Program-made: the position numbers and the translations under genes
Part shown: piece by piece, positions 6,493 to 13,112 of the stretch
Numbering within the stretch: position 1 is the stretch's first letter
How the letters are laid out: every line of letters starts with the position of its first letter
Notes under the pieces: generated by a model
The model's database searches: none
Seen by the model: only the letters and a program-made list of their open reading frames with translations
What the model was told of the DNA's origin: nothing
Assembly (NCBI GenBank): GCA_964510515.1
Contig: CAZEAU010000041.1
Span: 1 to 14,994 of the forward strand
Direction: 5' to 3'
From: SURF-21 sp964510515
GTDB taxonomy: Bacteria > Actinomycetota > Geothermincolia > Geothermincolales > RBG-13-55-18
DNA: 14,994 bases

Positions 6493-8430
6493 ATGAGCGA
6501 GGTCGTATGGAGGCCTTACGGGGACTACCTGGAAAGATCCAATATCGCGAGGTTCATGCGCAAGCACGCCATCCCGGACTATGAGGAACTGGTGCGCAGG
6601 AGCACGGGCGAACTGGAATGGTTCTGGGACGCCATCATGGAGGACCTGGACATCCGCTGGTACCGCCCCTACGGGCAGGTGCTGGATACCTCCGGCGGGA
6701 TAGAGTGGTCGAGGTGGTATTTGGGCGGGAAGACCAACATCGTGCTCAACTGCCTGGACAAGCACATGCAGACGGAGGTCAGGGACAAGCCCGCCTTCAT
6801 CTGGGAGGGCGACGGCGGAGACGCGCGCAGCTACACCTACGCCGAGGTCCACGCCTGGACCTGCAGGATGGCCCGGGCGCTGCGCGAGGCGGGGATAGAG
6901 CGGGGCGACGTGGTGGGCATCTACATGCCCATGATACCCGAGATCGTCTTCTCCCTCCTCGCCTGCCTGAAGGTGGGGGCCATCGCCATCCCCGTCTTCT
7001 CCGGCTTCGGGCCCGCGCCGGTGGCGGCACGCCTGCGCGACGCCGGGGCGAAGGTGCTCATCACCGCCGACGGCTCCATGCGCAGGGGCCGCGTGTTCCC
7101 CATCAAGAAGAACGCCGACGAGGCGCTGAAGAGCGTGCCCTCGGTGCGCAAGGTCCTGGTCTTCGACCATCTCGGCCTGCCCATGGCCCTCCATCCCAGC
7201 AGGGACGTGCCCATGGACGGTTACCTGGAAAACCTCCCCGGGGACTGCCCCAGCGAGGAGATGGACTCGGAGGACCTGGCCCTGATGATCTATACCTCCG
7301 GCACCACCGGCAAGCCCAAGGGGGCCGTGCACACCCATGGCGGCTGCCTGGCACAGATATGCAAGGAGCTGGGCTATCACTTCGACGTCAAGCGGAACGA
7401 CGTCTTTTTCTGGCTCACCGACATCGGCTGGATGATGGGGCCGTGGATGATTATCGGGGTCATGAACTTCGGGGGCACCTTCGTCATCTTCGAGGGGGCT
7501 CCGGACCATCCCGGGCCCGACCGCCTGTGGGAGCTGGTGGAGCGCCACGGCATCACCACCTTCGGCATCTCCCCCACCGCCATCCGCATGCTCATGCGCC
7601 TGGGGGAGGATTGGATAGACGCACACGACATCTCCAGCCTGCGCCTGCTGGGCTCCACCGGCGAGCCCTGGGACCCGGAGTCCTGGACCTGGTTCTTCGA
7701 GAAGGTGGGCAAAGGCAAGCTGCCCATCATCAACATAAGCGGCGGCACCGAGATCGTGGGCTGCTTCCTTGCCCCCCTGCCCATCACCGAGCTCAAGCCC
7801 ATCACCCTCAGGGGGCCCGGCCTGGGCATGGCCATAGACGTCTACGACGACGCGGGCCGCCCGCTGCGGGGGGAGAAGGGCCACCTGGTGGCGACCAAAC
7901 CCGCCCCCTCCATGACCCGGGGCTTCTGGCGCGACCGGCGCCGCTACCTGGAGACCTACTGGAGACGCTGGCCGGGGGTATGGTATCACGGCGACTGGGC
8001 ATCGGTGGACGAGGACGGTTTCTGGTTCCTGCACGGCCGCTCCGACGACACCATCAAGGTCTCGGGACGGCGCACCGGCCCGGCCGAGATAGAGGCGGCC
8101 CTCATGGAGCACGGAGCGGTCTCCGAAGCGGCGGCCATCGGGGTCCCCCACGACACCAAGGGCGAGGCCATCGTGTGCTTCGTCATCCTCAAGCGCGGCC
8201 GCGAGCCCGGGGAGGAGCTCAGGGAGAGCATCAGGTCGAAGGTATGCGAGGCGGTGGGCAAGGCCTACCGCCCCCAGGAGATACATTTCGTGGAGGCCCT
8301 GCCCAAGACGCGTTCCGCCAAGATCGTGCGCCGCCTCATCAAGGCCAAGTATATGGGCGAGGAACTGGGGGACCTGGCCTCGGTCGAGAACCCCCAGGCG
8401 CTGGAGGACCTGCCCGGCGAAGCGGCCTGA
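6493..8430 (+). CDS. Acetyl-CoA-synthetase-like AMP-forming acyl-CoA synthetase
   Basis: A 645-residue ANL-family ligase with the architecture and length of acetyl-CoA synthetase. It has the N-terminal domain marked by WYLGGKTNIVLNCLDKH, the phosphate loop Y267-T-S-G-T-T-G-K-P-K-G277, an adenine motif G418-T-E420, HGDW, and the C-terminal A10 motif P604-K-T-R-S-A-K610, where K610 matches the lysine (K609 in Salmonella Acs) that protein acetylation controls. True acetyl-CoA synthetases carry WWQTE; here the position is S416-G-G-T-E, so the Trp that limits the pocket to acetate is missing and a longer or bulkier acid is likely. Start chosen at ATG 6493, 7-8 nt after GGGGAGGTGG (6476-6485). The 270-bp gap before it holds nothing I can call. 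Its likely role is activation of a short- to medium-chain or branched acid. Confidence 0.9.
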   Translation: MSEVVWRPYGDYLERSNIARFMRKHAIPDYEELVRRSTGELEWFWDAIMEDLDIRWYRPYGQVLDTSGGIEWSRWYLGGKTNIVLNCLDKHMQTEVRDKPAFIWEGDGGDARSYTYAEVHAWTCRMARALREAGIERGDVVGIYMPMIPEIVFSLLACLKVGAIAIPVFSGFGPAPVAARLRDAGAKVLITADGSMRRGRVFPIKKNADEALKSVPSVRKVLVFDHLGLPMALHPSRDVPMDGYLENLPGDCPSEEMDSEDLALMIYTSGTTGKPKGAVHTHGGCLAQICKELGYHFDVKRNDVFFWLTDIGWMMGPWMIIGVMNFGGTFVIFEGAPDHPGPDRLWELVERHGITTFGISPTAIRMLMRLGEDWIDAHDISSLRLLGSTGEPWDPESWTWFFEKVGKGKLPIINISGGTEIVGCFLAPLPITELKPITLRGPGLGMAIDVYDDAGRPLRGEKGHLVATKPAPSMTRGFWRDRRRYLETYWRRWPGVWYHGDWASVDEDGFWFLHGRSDDTIKVSGRRTGPAEIEAALMEHGAVSEAAAIGVPHDTKGEAIVCFVILKRGREPGEELRESIRSKVCEAVGKAYRPQEIHFVEALPKTRSAKIVRRLIKAKYMGEELGDLASVENPQALEDLPGEAA

Positions 8431-8566
8431 GTGCGGCCCGCGCACACGATCCGCGTATCCCCCGATCTATTGTAGAATTGAGGGGCCCGCCCCCGGCAGC
8501 GTGGGCCGAGGCGCGGGAGATCCTTAACGGTGCATGGCGGCAGGACGGGAGGAGCGCGTGGCGGCT

Positions 8567-9313
8567 ATGAGCGTCGGCGGGCTGGATATCGGCTCGCGCA
8601 CCATCGCCCTGGTGGAGATGGACGGCGGGGGGGTGGTGCGCAGCGAGGTCTTGGAGACCACCTTCGACCCCGTGGAGCAGTGCCGCATCCTCCTGCGCGG
8701 CCGCAGCTTCGACGTCCTCGTGGCCACCGGCTACGGCAGGCACCTGGCCGAGGCCAGTTTCGCCGACCGCACCATCACCGAGATCAGGGCCTTCGCCCTG
8801 GGGTGCCATGAGCTCTTCCCCGCATGCCGCACCATACTGGACATCGGCGGCCAGGATACCAAGGCCATCTCCCTGGCCCCCAACGGGAAGTTGGCCGATT
8901 TTCAGATGAACGACCGCTGCGCCGCGGGGACGGGAAAGTTCCTGGAGGTGATGGCCGCCGCCATGGGACTTACCCTGCGGGAGATGGGAGACATGGCCCT
9001 GGAGGCGGAGACGGAGGTCAAGGTCTCCAGCATGTGCACGGTTTTCGCCGAGTCCGAGGTCATCGGCCTCATCGCCCGCGGGATCCCGCGACCGGACATC
9101 GCGCGCGGCCTGCACGAGGCCATCTGCGACCGCGCCGTGTCCCTGCTCAGGCGCGTCGGCGTGGAGCGGGAGGTGGTCTTCGCGGGCGGGGTCGCACGCA
9201 ACCCCTGCCTGCGCTCTCTGCTCGAGGGCCGCCTCGGCCTCCCCCTGCTCATACCGCAGGATCCGCAGACGGTCGGTGCCCTGGGGGCCGCGCTGTCGGC
9301 CGCGGTCAGATAG
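8567..9313 (+). CDS. BcrAD/BadFG/HgdC-type ATPase: dehydratase or reductase activator
   Basis: A 248-residue ASKHA-fold protein of the activator family for 2-hydroxyacyl-CoA dehydratases and ATP-dependent benzoyl-CoA reductases. In this family a homodimer holds one [4Fe-4S] cluster between subunits and uses ATP to push an electron to its partner at very low potential. Visible: phosphate-1 motif GLDIGSRTI (5-13), DIGGQDTKAI (92-101), cluster Cys118 in RCAAGTGKF, second cluster Cys157 in SSMCTVFAESEV, and FAGGVARN (205-212). The 39-residue distance between the cysteines equals that of HgdC of Acidaminococcus (C127/C166). Start 8567 has GGGAGGAG about 12 nt upstream; an in-frame ATG at 8534 is the alternative. 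No dehydratase or reductase subunit is adjacent. A TAGAAT box at 8473-8478 may be a -10. The 136-bp gap to the synthetase suggests a separate transcript. Confidence 0.9.
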   Translation: MSVGGLDIGSRTIALVEMDGGGVVRSEVLETTFDPVEQCRILLRGRSFDVLVATGYGRHLAEASFADRTITEIRAFALGCHELFPACRTILDIGGQDTKAISLAPNGKLADFQMNDRCAAGTGKFLEVMAAAMGLTLREMGDMALEAETEVKVSSMCTVFAESEVIGLIARGIPRPDIARGLHEAICDRAVSLLRRVGVEREVVFAGGVARNPCLRSLLEGRLGLPLLIPQDPQTVGALGAALSAAVR

Positions 9314-9356
9314 CAGGCCCTTTTCTCGCAGGAACGCGCATATGTCCGCCCTCCGG

Positions 9357-9375
9357 CAAGCCCCGTCAGGGCTTG
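9357..9375. terminator. Hairpin CAAGCCC-CGTCA-GGGCTTG
   Basis: A perfect 7-bp stem with a 5-nt loop, 44 bp after the activator gene, in the gap between convergent genes. No T-tract follows on either strand, so it may help termination only weakly. Confidence 0.35.
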
Positions 9376-9454
9376 TCTGGCTCCAGATCAGGGACATGGG
9401 GTTTTACATGCAATGGCGACGCCGCTCCGGGGAAGATTCCATGATTCTTCAGCT

Positions 9455-9480
9455 GGAGGAAGCCTTCCGCCGGCCTTTTT
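9455..9480 (+). terminator. Candidate intrinsic terminator of the activator gene
   Basis: GGAGGAA (9455-9461) and TTCCGCC (9465-9471) form a stem with one mismatch and a 3-nt loop, followed by GGCC and T5 (9476-9480). It lies directly before the 3' end of the convergent metallopeptidase gene. The four bases between stem and T-tract weaken the case. Confidence 0.35.
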
Positions 9481-9490
9481 CCATGCGATG

Positions 9491-9883
9491 TCAGTAGGCC
9501 CCGAGGTCGCGCAGGCGGTCGTCGTCCAGCCCGGCGCGGTGGGCCAGCTCATGCCGCACCACCCTGCGCACCTTCTCGCGCAGGTCCTCGCCCTCCCTCA
9601 GGTCGGCGAGGATGGGGAGGCGGTATATCCTGACCACGTCGGGAGCGCGCACGAAATGGTCCCTCCCCCACTCCGTGTAGGGAACCCCGGAATACATGCC
9701 CAGGAGGTGCATGGGGTCGCGCACGCCGGCCCGCGCGGCGTCGGCGGGGGAGGCAACGTCCTCGACCACGATGGCCAGGTTGTCGAAGGCGAGGCGCTGG
9801 AACCTCTCCGGGAAGCCGGCCAGGGCCTCCTCCACCAGTGCCACGAATTCCTCGCGGTTGGGGCGCGGATCCTGCATCATCAT
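9491..9883 (-). CDS. Zincin-like metallopeptidase family protein (DUF1025/TTHA0227 type)
   Basis: A 130-residue protein with the zinc-site motif H111-E-L-A-H115 in VVRHELAHRAGLDDDRL near the C-terminus, as in the small zincin family whose best-known member is TTHA0227. This length and the conserved tail after the HExxH motif fit that family. A peptidase activity is presumed from the fold, and the substrate is unknown even in better-studied members. No signal peptide, so cytoplasmic. Three consecutive ATG codons (9883, 9880, 9877) begin the frame. No Shine-Dalgarno is seen, but TATACT (9892-9887 on this strand) sits just ahead, so a leaderless transcript is possible. It starts 31 bp after the stop of the surface-protein gene on the same strand; an upstream in-frame GTG at 9913 would almost abut that stop. 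Confidence 0.85.
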   Translation of the reverse strand: MMMQDPRPNREEFVALVEEALAGFPERFQRLAFDNLAIVVEDVASPADAARAGVRDPMHLLGMYSGVPYTEWGRDHFVRAPDVVRIYRLPILADLREGEDLREKVRRVVRHELAHRAGLDDDRLRDLGAY

Positions 9884-9914
9884 TCGAGTATATCTCAGTC
9901 CGCAGCGCGCCACC

Positions 9915-12305
9915 TTACCAGCCGGTGTAGCCCTCGGCGAAGAAGCGGCGCTCGCAGGGGCCCTTCAGGGCGGGACAGTTGCTGCCGCCGGAATAGAGCT
10001 TGTAGTAGAAATACATCGAGCGCTCCATGAACACGGGGAGGTCGGCGTCCATGCGGGTGGCGAAGGAGCAGGCCTGCAGGCCGGGGACGTCGTTGACGCG
10101 CAGGCTGACGCGCGAGAGGGCGGGGATGCCGAGTTCCTGGGCCACCTCCGAGGCGCCCTCGCGGGCGAAGGTGAGGCGGACCCTGGCGGCCTCCCGGTTG
10201 GGATTGGCGAGCAGTATCCAGGTCTCGAAGTCGCCCCCGGTGTAGCCCTCGGCCAGGCACAGGCTGCGCCCCGGCTCGGTCACCGCCTCCGAGCAGTGCC
10301 CCCCTCGCTTCCCGCTGCCGTAGCTGAAGTACATGGCCCTCTCCCCCACGATGCCCACGCCGTTGAGGCTGGCGATGGTGACGCCGAAGGAGGCGTCCCT
10401 CACCATGTCCTCGGCGAATATGGTGAGGCGCGAGCGCGCCGGCACGGTCCTTTTCTCGCTCACGTTGTCGCCGCCCTGCACGAGGTAGGTGACCTCCACC
10501 TCGGCGGCCTCGTAGTTGGGGTTGGCCAGCAGTATCCAGGTGTCGAAGCTGCCCCCGGTATATCCTTCTGCCAGGTACAGGCGCTGCGAGGTCTCGCTGA
10601 TGGCCTGGGAGCAATGCCCGCCGCGGCGGCCTTTGTAGTTGAAATAGACCGCCCTTTCCGCCGCCACCCTGACCCCGTTGAGGGAGCGATAGCTCAGGCC
10701 CACATTCCCCGGCGGCAGCCCGTCCACGTCGTTGACGAGGACGGTGAAGCGGCTCGCGGGCGCGATCTCGTAGGTCACGACCACGGGCGGGCTTCCCTCG
10801 CGCAGGTATGTCACCTCCACCTCGGCGGCGCTGTCCTCGGGGTTGGCGAAAAGCAGCCAGGTATGGAAGCCGCCTCCCGTGTACCCCTCCGCGAAATAGC
10901 CATTCAGCGCGGCCTCCTCCACCCCCACCGCGGCATGCCCGCCGTCGGCCCAGCCCTGGTAATTGAAATACATGGCCCTCTCGGCGACCACCCCGGGCGC
11001 CGGCGCGCACACCTCCATGGAGACCTCGTCGGCGGGGAAATAATTGTCCACGCCGATGGTGTAGCGGCTGCGGGGGGCCAGGACGTGGGTCTGCGTCTGC
11101 GGCGTATCCTGAGGACGCAGGTAGCGCACGTCCACCGCCATCTCCTCATCATGCGGGTTGTAGAGCAGCAGCCAGGTGTCGAAGCGGTCGTAATGAGGCC
11201 CGGGGACCACCCTCCGCCCCCAGCCGATATGGGTATTCCAGTAATCGTTGTTGTCCAGGCACTCGATGCCCACCCCGCCCATGGAGCTGCCGGAGTGGAT
11301 GAAGAGCCCGTTGCCGACGTACATGCCGGCGTGGCCGATATAGCTGTCCGGGGTGCCGTTGGCCTCGTCGAAGAAAAAGATGGCGTCCCCGGGCTGCAGG
11401 GCTTCCCGCGGCACGAAGAGATAGCGTTCGTCCCGGGCCTGGTCGTCGGCCACGCGCTGCATAGGGTGCCCCATGCGCATGCAAAGGGTGTTGTAGACGA
11501 ACCCGGAGCAGTCGAAGCCCCCCTCCGACTCCCGCTCTCCGCCGTACACGTAGGGGCAGCCCAGGCGCTCGAAGGCATAGCGCACCGCCTGCAGCTGCTC
11601 GGGGGAGGCCGCGGGCAGGGAGCAGCGCGCGGCGCTGAGCGAGTCGCGCACATACCAGGATCGCCCGGGCTCCATGTTATCGATACGATAGAGGGTGTAG
11701 GCCATCTCTCCGCGGGGGTAGGGCGACCCCGGCCAGACCTTGCTGAAACGGTACTTGAGGCGCAGGACCATGAACACGCTCATGGCCCCGCCGTAGCGGG
11801 GGGTGCCGCCGATGAGGCCGTCGGCCCTCAGCGCCACGTCGCCCATGCCCACCCCCGCCACCGCCCCCTGCGCCACCGTCTCGAAGAGGACCTCGCGGTC
11901 GGGGGCGAAGGATCCGTCCGCGAGCCTGTCCATGAGTCCATGCTTGACCGCGAGGTTGGCCCAGATGTAGTCGGGGCGGGAGGGGGGCAGGTCGCTGAAG
12001 GTCACGGAGGGGTCGGCCGCCTCGCCCGCATGGCCGAAGGCTCGCACCAGGGCGCGGGCACAATCGATGCGGGTGGTGACCTCGCCGGGGTGGAAACCTC
12101 CGTCGGGGAATCCCTGCATGTATCCCCTGGAGGAGGCGTACGCTATGGCCTGCTGTATCTCGGCCGGCTGGCCGGAGATGTCGTTGAAGGAGGACTGGGC
12201 GAGGGCCATCCCCCCCCCGGCGCCCGCACAGGGCAAACAGGCGGCCGCCAGTATGGCTGCCGCGACGATGAGCGCAAGCATCCTTCGCGGTGACTCGTAA
12301 ACCAT
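9915..12305 (-). CDS. Surface protein: SLH domains, NlpC/P60 hydrolase and four 106-residue repeats
   Basis: A 796-residue exported protein. A signal peptide (hydrophobic 9-28, likely cleavage after ALA36; AAAC23 is a poorer lipobox) is followed by SLH-like segments at about 38-92, 100-155 and 156-212, of which the first (GYMQGFPDGGFHPGEVTTR) is the clearest. SLH domains attach proteins to wall polysaccharide. The NlpC/P60 domain (about 233-368) has Cys266 (FDCSGF), His325 (GHAGMYVGNG) and His337 (FIHS); the 12-residue His-His spacing matches Spr of E. coli. It should cut peptide bonds in peptidoglycan. Residues 372-796 form four repeats of about 106 residues, each beginning F-x-T-W-[IL]-L and ending A-E-G-Y-T-G. 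Start ATG 12305 has AGAGGGA about 5 nt upstream. A wall-remodelling enzyme with a repeated surface module is likely. Confidence 0.9.
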   Translation of the reverse strand: MVYESPRRMLALIVAAAILAAACLPCAGAGGGMALAQSSFNDISGQPAEIQQAIAYASSRGYMQGFPDGGFHPGEVTTRIDCARALVRAFGHAGEAADPSVTFSDLPPSRPDYIWANLAVKHGLMDRLADGSFAPDREVLFETVAQGAVAGVGMGDVALRADGLIGGTPRYGGAMSVFMVLRLKYRFSKVWPGSPYPRGEMAYTLYRIDNMEPGRSWYVRDSLSAARCSLPAASPEQLQAVRYAFERLGCPYVYGGERESEGGFDCSGFVYNTLCMRMGHPMQRVADDQARDERYLFVPREALQPGDAIFFFDEANGTPDSYIGHAGMYVGNGLFIHSGSSMGGVGIECLDNNDYWNTHIGWGRRVVPGPHYDRFDTWLLLYNPHDEEMAVDVRYLRPQDTPQTQTHVLAPRSRYTIGVDNYFPADEVSMEVCAPAPGVVAERAMYFNYQGWADGGHAAVGVEEAALNGYFAEGYTGGGFHTWLLFANPEDSAAEVEVTYLREGSPPVVVTYEIAPASRFTVLVNDVDGLPPGNVGLSYRSLNGVRVAAERAVYFNYKGRRGGHCSQAISETSQRLYLAEGYTGGSFDTWILLANPNYEAAEVEVTYLVQGGDNVSEKRTVPARSRLTIFAEDMVRDASFGVTIASLNGVGIVGERAMYFSYGSGKRGGHCSEAVTEPGRSLCLAEGYTGGDFETWILLANPNREAARVRLTFAREGASEVAQELGIPALSRVSLRVNDVPGLQACSFATRMDADLPVFMERSMYFYYKLYSGGSNCPALKGPCERRFFAEGYTGW

Positions 12306-12369
12306 GCAATTCCCTCTTGTTCCTTTTACCCTTGATTCATCGTCCGCGCCCCTCCATTCCTTTAAACCC

Positions 12370-12484
12370 GACCGGATGGGGTCAGGTCTGACCGGATGGG
12401 GTCAGGTCTTGTTCTTTGCCTGCTCCGCTATCTTCCCAGTTCGCACCTGGGGTTTTGCCTCGGGTTCGCAAGACGTGGCCCCAC
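12370..12484. repeat. Dispersed intergenic repeat, copy A (with a 20-bp tandem at its left end)
   Basis: Positions 12390-12484 match 14736-14831 with about three differences (one C indel and two substitutions) over 95 bp. At the left end the first 20 bp, starting GACCGGATGGGGTC and ending AGGTCT, are duplicated in tandem (12370-12389, 12390-12409). GACC/GGTC arms allow a small hairpin. From memory, GGATGGGGTCAGGTCTTG-like sequences are frequent intergenic repeats in environmental genomes and often lie near IS200-like (REP-associated) transposases; no transposase is present here. Apart from repeats, the gap 12306-12666 holds no gene. Confidence 0.8.
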
Positions 12485-12543
12485 GCTTTCCTCCCGGCGC
12501 CTGCTCCTTGGGAAAAGGACTCTCTTATGCTTCAAGTCATCGC

Positions 12544-12602
12544 CTTGCAGGAGCTGCTTCGCAGATGTTCTTTCCTGCCTCGGCCCTTGCAGGAGCTGCT
12601 TC
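12544..12602. repeat. Tandem 17-bp unit with 42-bp period
   Basis: CTTGCAGGAGCTGCTTC occurs exactly at 12544-12560 and 12586-12602. It lies between the dispersed repeat and the decayed gene fragment, with no gene that would explain it. Confidence 0.6.
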
Positions 12603-12615
12603 ACAGGCGTTTTTA

Positions 12616-12679
12616 CCGGCTCTCCTCGGGGGCCGAGGTGGCGCATGTTCTTCCCGGCTCTCCTCAGGGGCCGGGGTGG
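12616..12679. repeat. Tandem 26-bp unit with 38-bp period
   Basis: The sequence beginning CCGGCTCTCCTC and ending GGTGG occurs at 12616-12641 and 12654-12679, differing at two positions. The second copy runs directly into the coding remnant of the cysteine desulfurase, so the boundary of that fragment lies inside the repeat. Confidence 0.6.
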
Positions 12680-13038
12680 AATTCGTCATGGAGAGAGGCG
12701 TGGAGGCGATACGCCGCCACGAGGAGGAGTTCCCCATGCGGCTGCTGGACTGCCTTTCGGGCATCGCGGGGCTCACGACATATGGGGCGCCGGAGCGGGA
12801 GAGGCGCGTCGGCGTGGTCTCCTTCAACCTCGACGGCCTGAACTCCTCCGAGGTGGCCTCGCGCCTGAACGAGGCCTATGGCATCTGCGTGCGTTCGGGG
12901 CTGCACTGCTCTCCGCTCGCCCACCGCACCATAGGCACCCTGGCGCCGGGCACCGTGCGCGCCAGCTTCAGCTTCCTGACCGCCGCCGAGCACGTTGATT
13001 GCCTGCTGCAGGCCCTCACGGAGATCTCCCGCAGCTGA
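12667..13038 (+). pseudogene. C-terminal remnant of a class V aminotransferase / cysteine desulfurase
   Basis: The frame reads GAGVEFVMERGVEAIRRHEE and continues to a stop at 13036-13038. It matches the C-terminal third of the cysteine desulfurase-like family (TIGR01977 type): VVSFNLDGLNSSEVASRL, then VRSGLHCSPLAHRTIGT with the catalytic-loop Cys, then GTVRASFSFLTAAEHVD. The N-terminal two thirds, including the PLP-binding Lys, are absent; upstream sequence is tandem and dispersed repeat. An internal ATG at 12688 with GGGGTGG upstream could still give a 116-residue peptide, but it could not be a working PLP enzyme. I infer a gene cut by deletion or repeat-mediated rearrangement. Confidence 0.8.
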
Positions 13039-13067
13039 TCCCATGGCTGTTCTGATCTATCATGGGA
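13039..13067 (+). terminator. Hairpin TCCCATG/CATGGGA after the desulfurase remnant
   Basis: TCCCATG (13039-13045) and CATGGGA (13061-13067) are exact inverted 7-bp arms around a 15-nt loop, starting immediately after the stop codon at 13038. No T-tract follows. It may be the old gene's terminator or an operator for the esterase 46 bp downstream. Confidence 0.35.
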
Positions 13068-13112
13068 GGCGGTAGAGGTCTACGCGGCTGTGACGGATAG
13101 GAGGTCACGGAT

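Noticed and set aside
6265..8445. 726-codon open frame on the - strand opposite the acyl-CoA synthetase
   Set aside because: Antisense to a gene with complete ANL motifs. Composition is rich in Gly, His, Leu and Val, as expected for a high-GC shadow.
9696..12293. 865-codon open frame on the + strand opposite the surface-protein gene
   Set aside because: It is a GC-rich antisense shadow: low-complexity Gly/Ala/His/Val composition, no ribosome site, no family marks. The minus-strand gene has a signal peptide, SLH and NlpC/P60 motifs and repeats.
12304..12666. N-terminal part of the frame leading into the desulfurase remnant
   Set aside because: It is read through dispersed and tandem repeats. 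All three frames give Ser/Pro/Leu-rich text with no resemblance to a PLP domain.
12544..12679. Possible CRISPR array
   Set aside because: Only two copies of each of two different units with short, unequal spacers; no cas genes and no repeat-spacer regularity.
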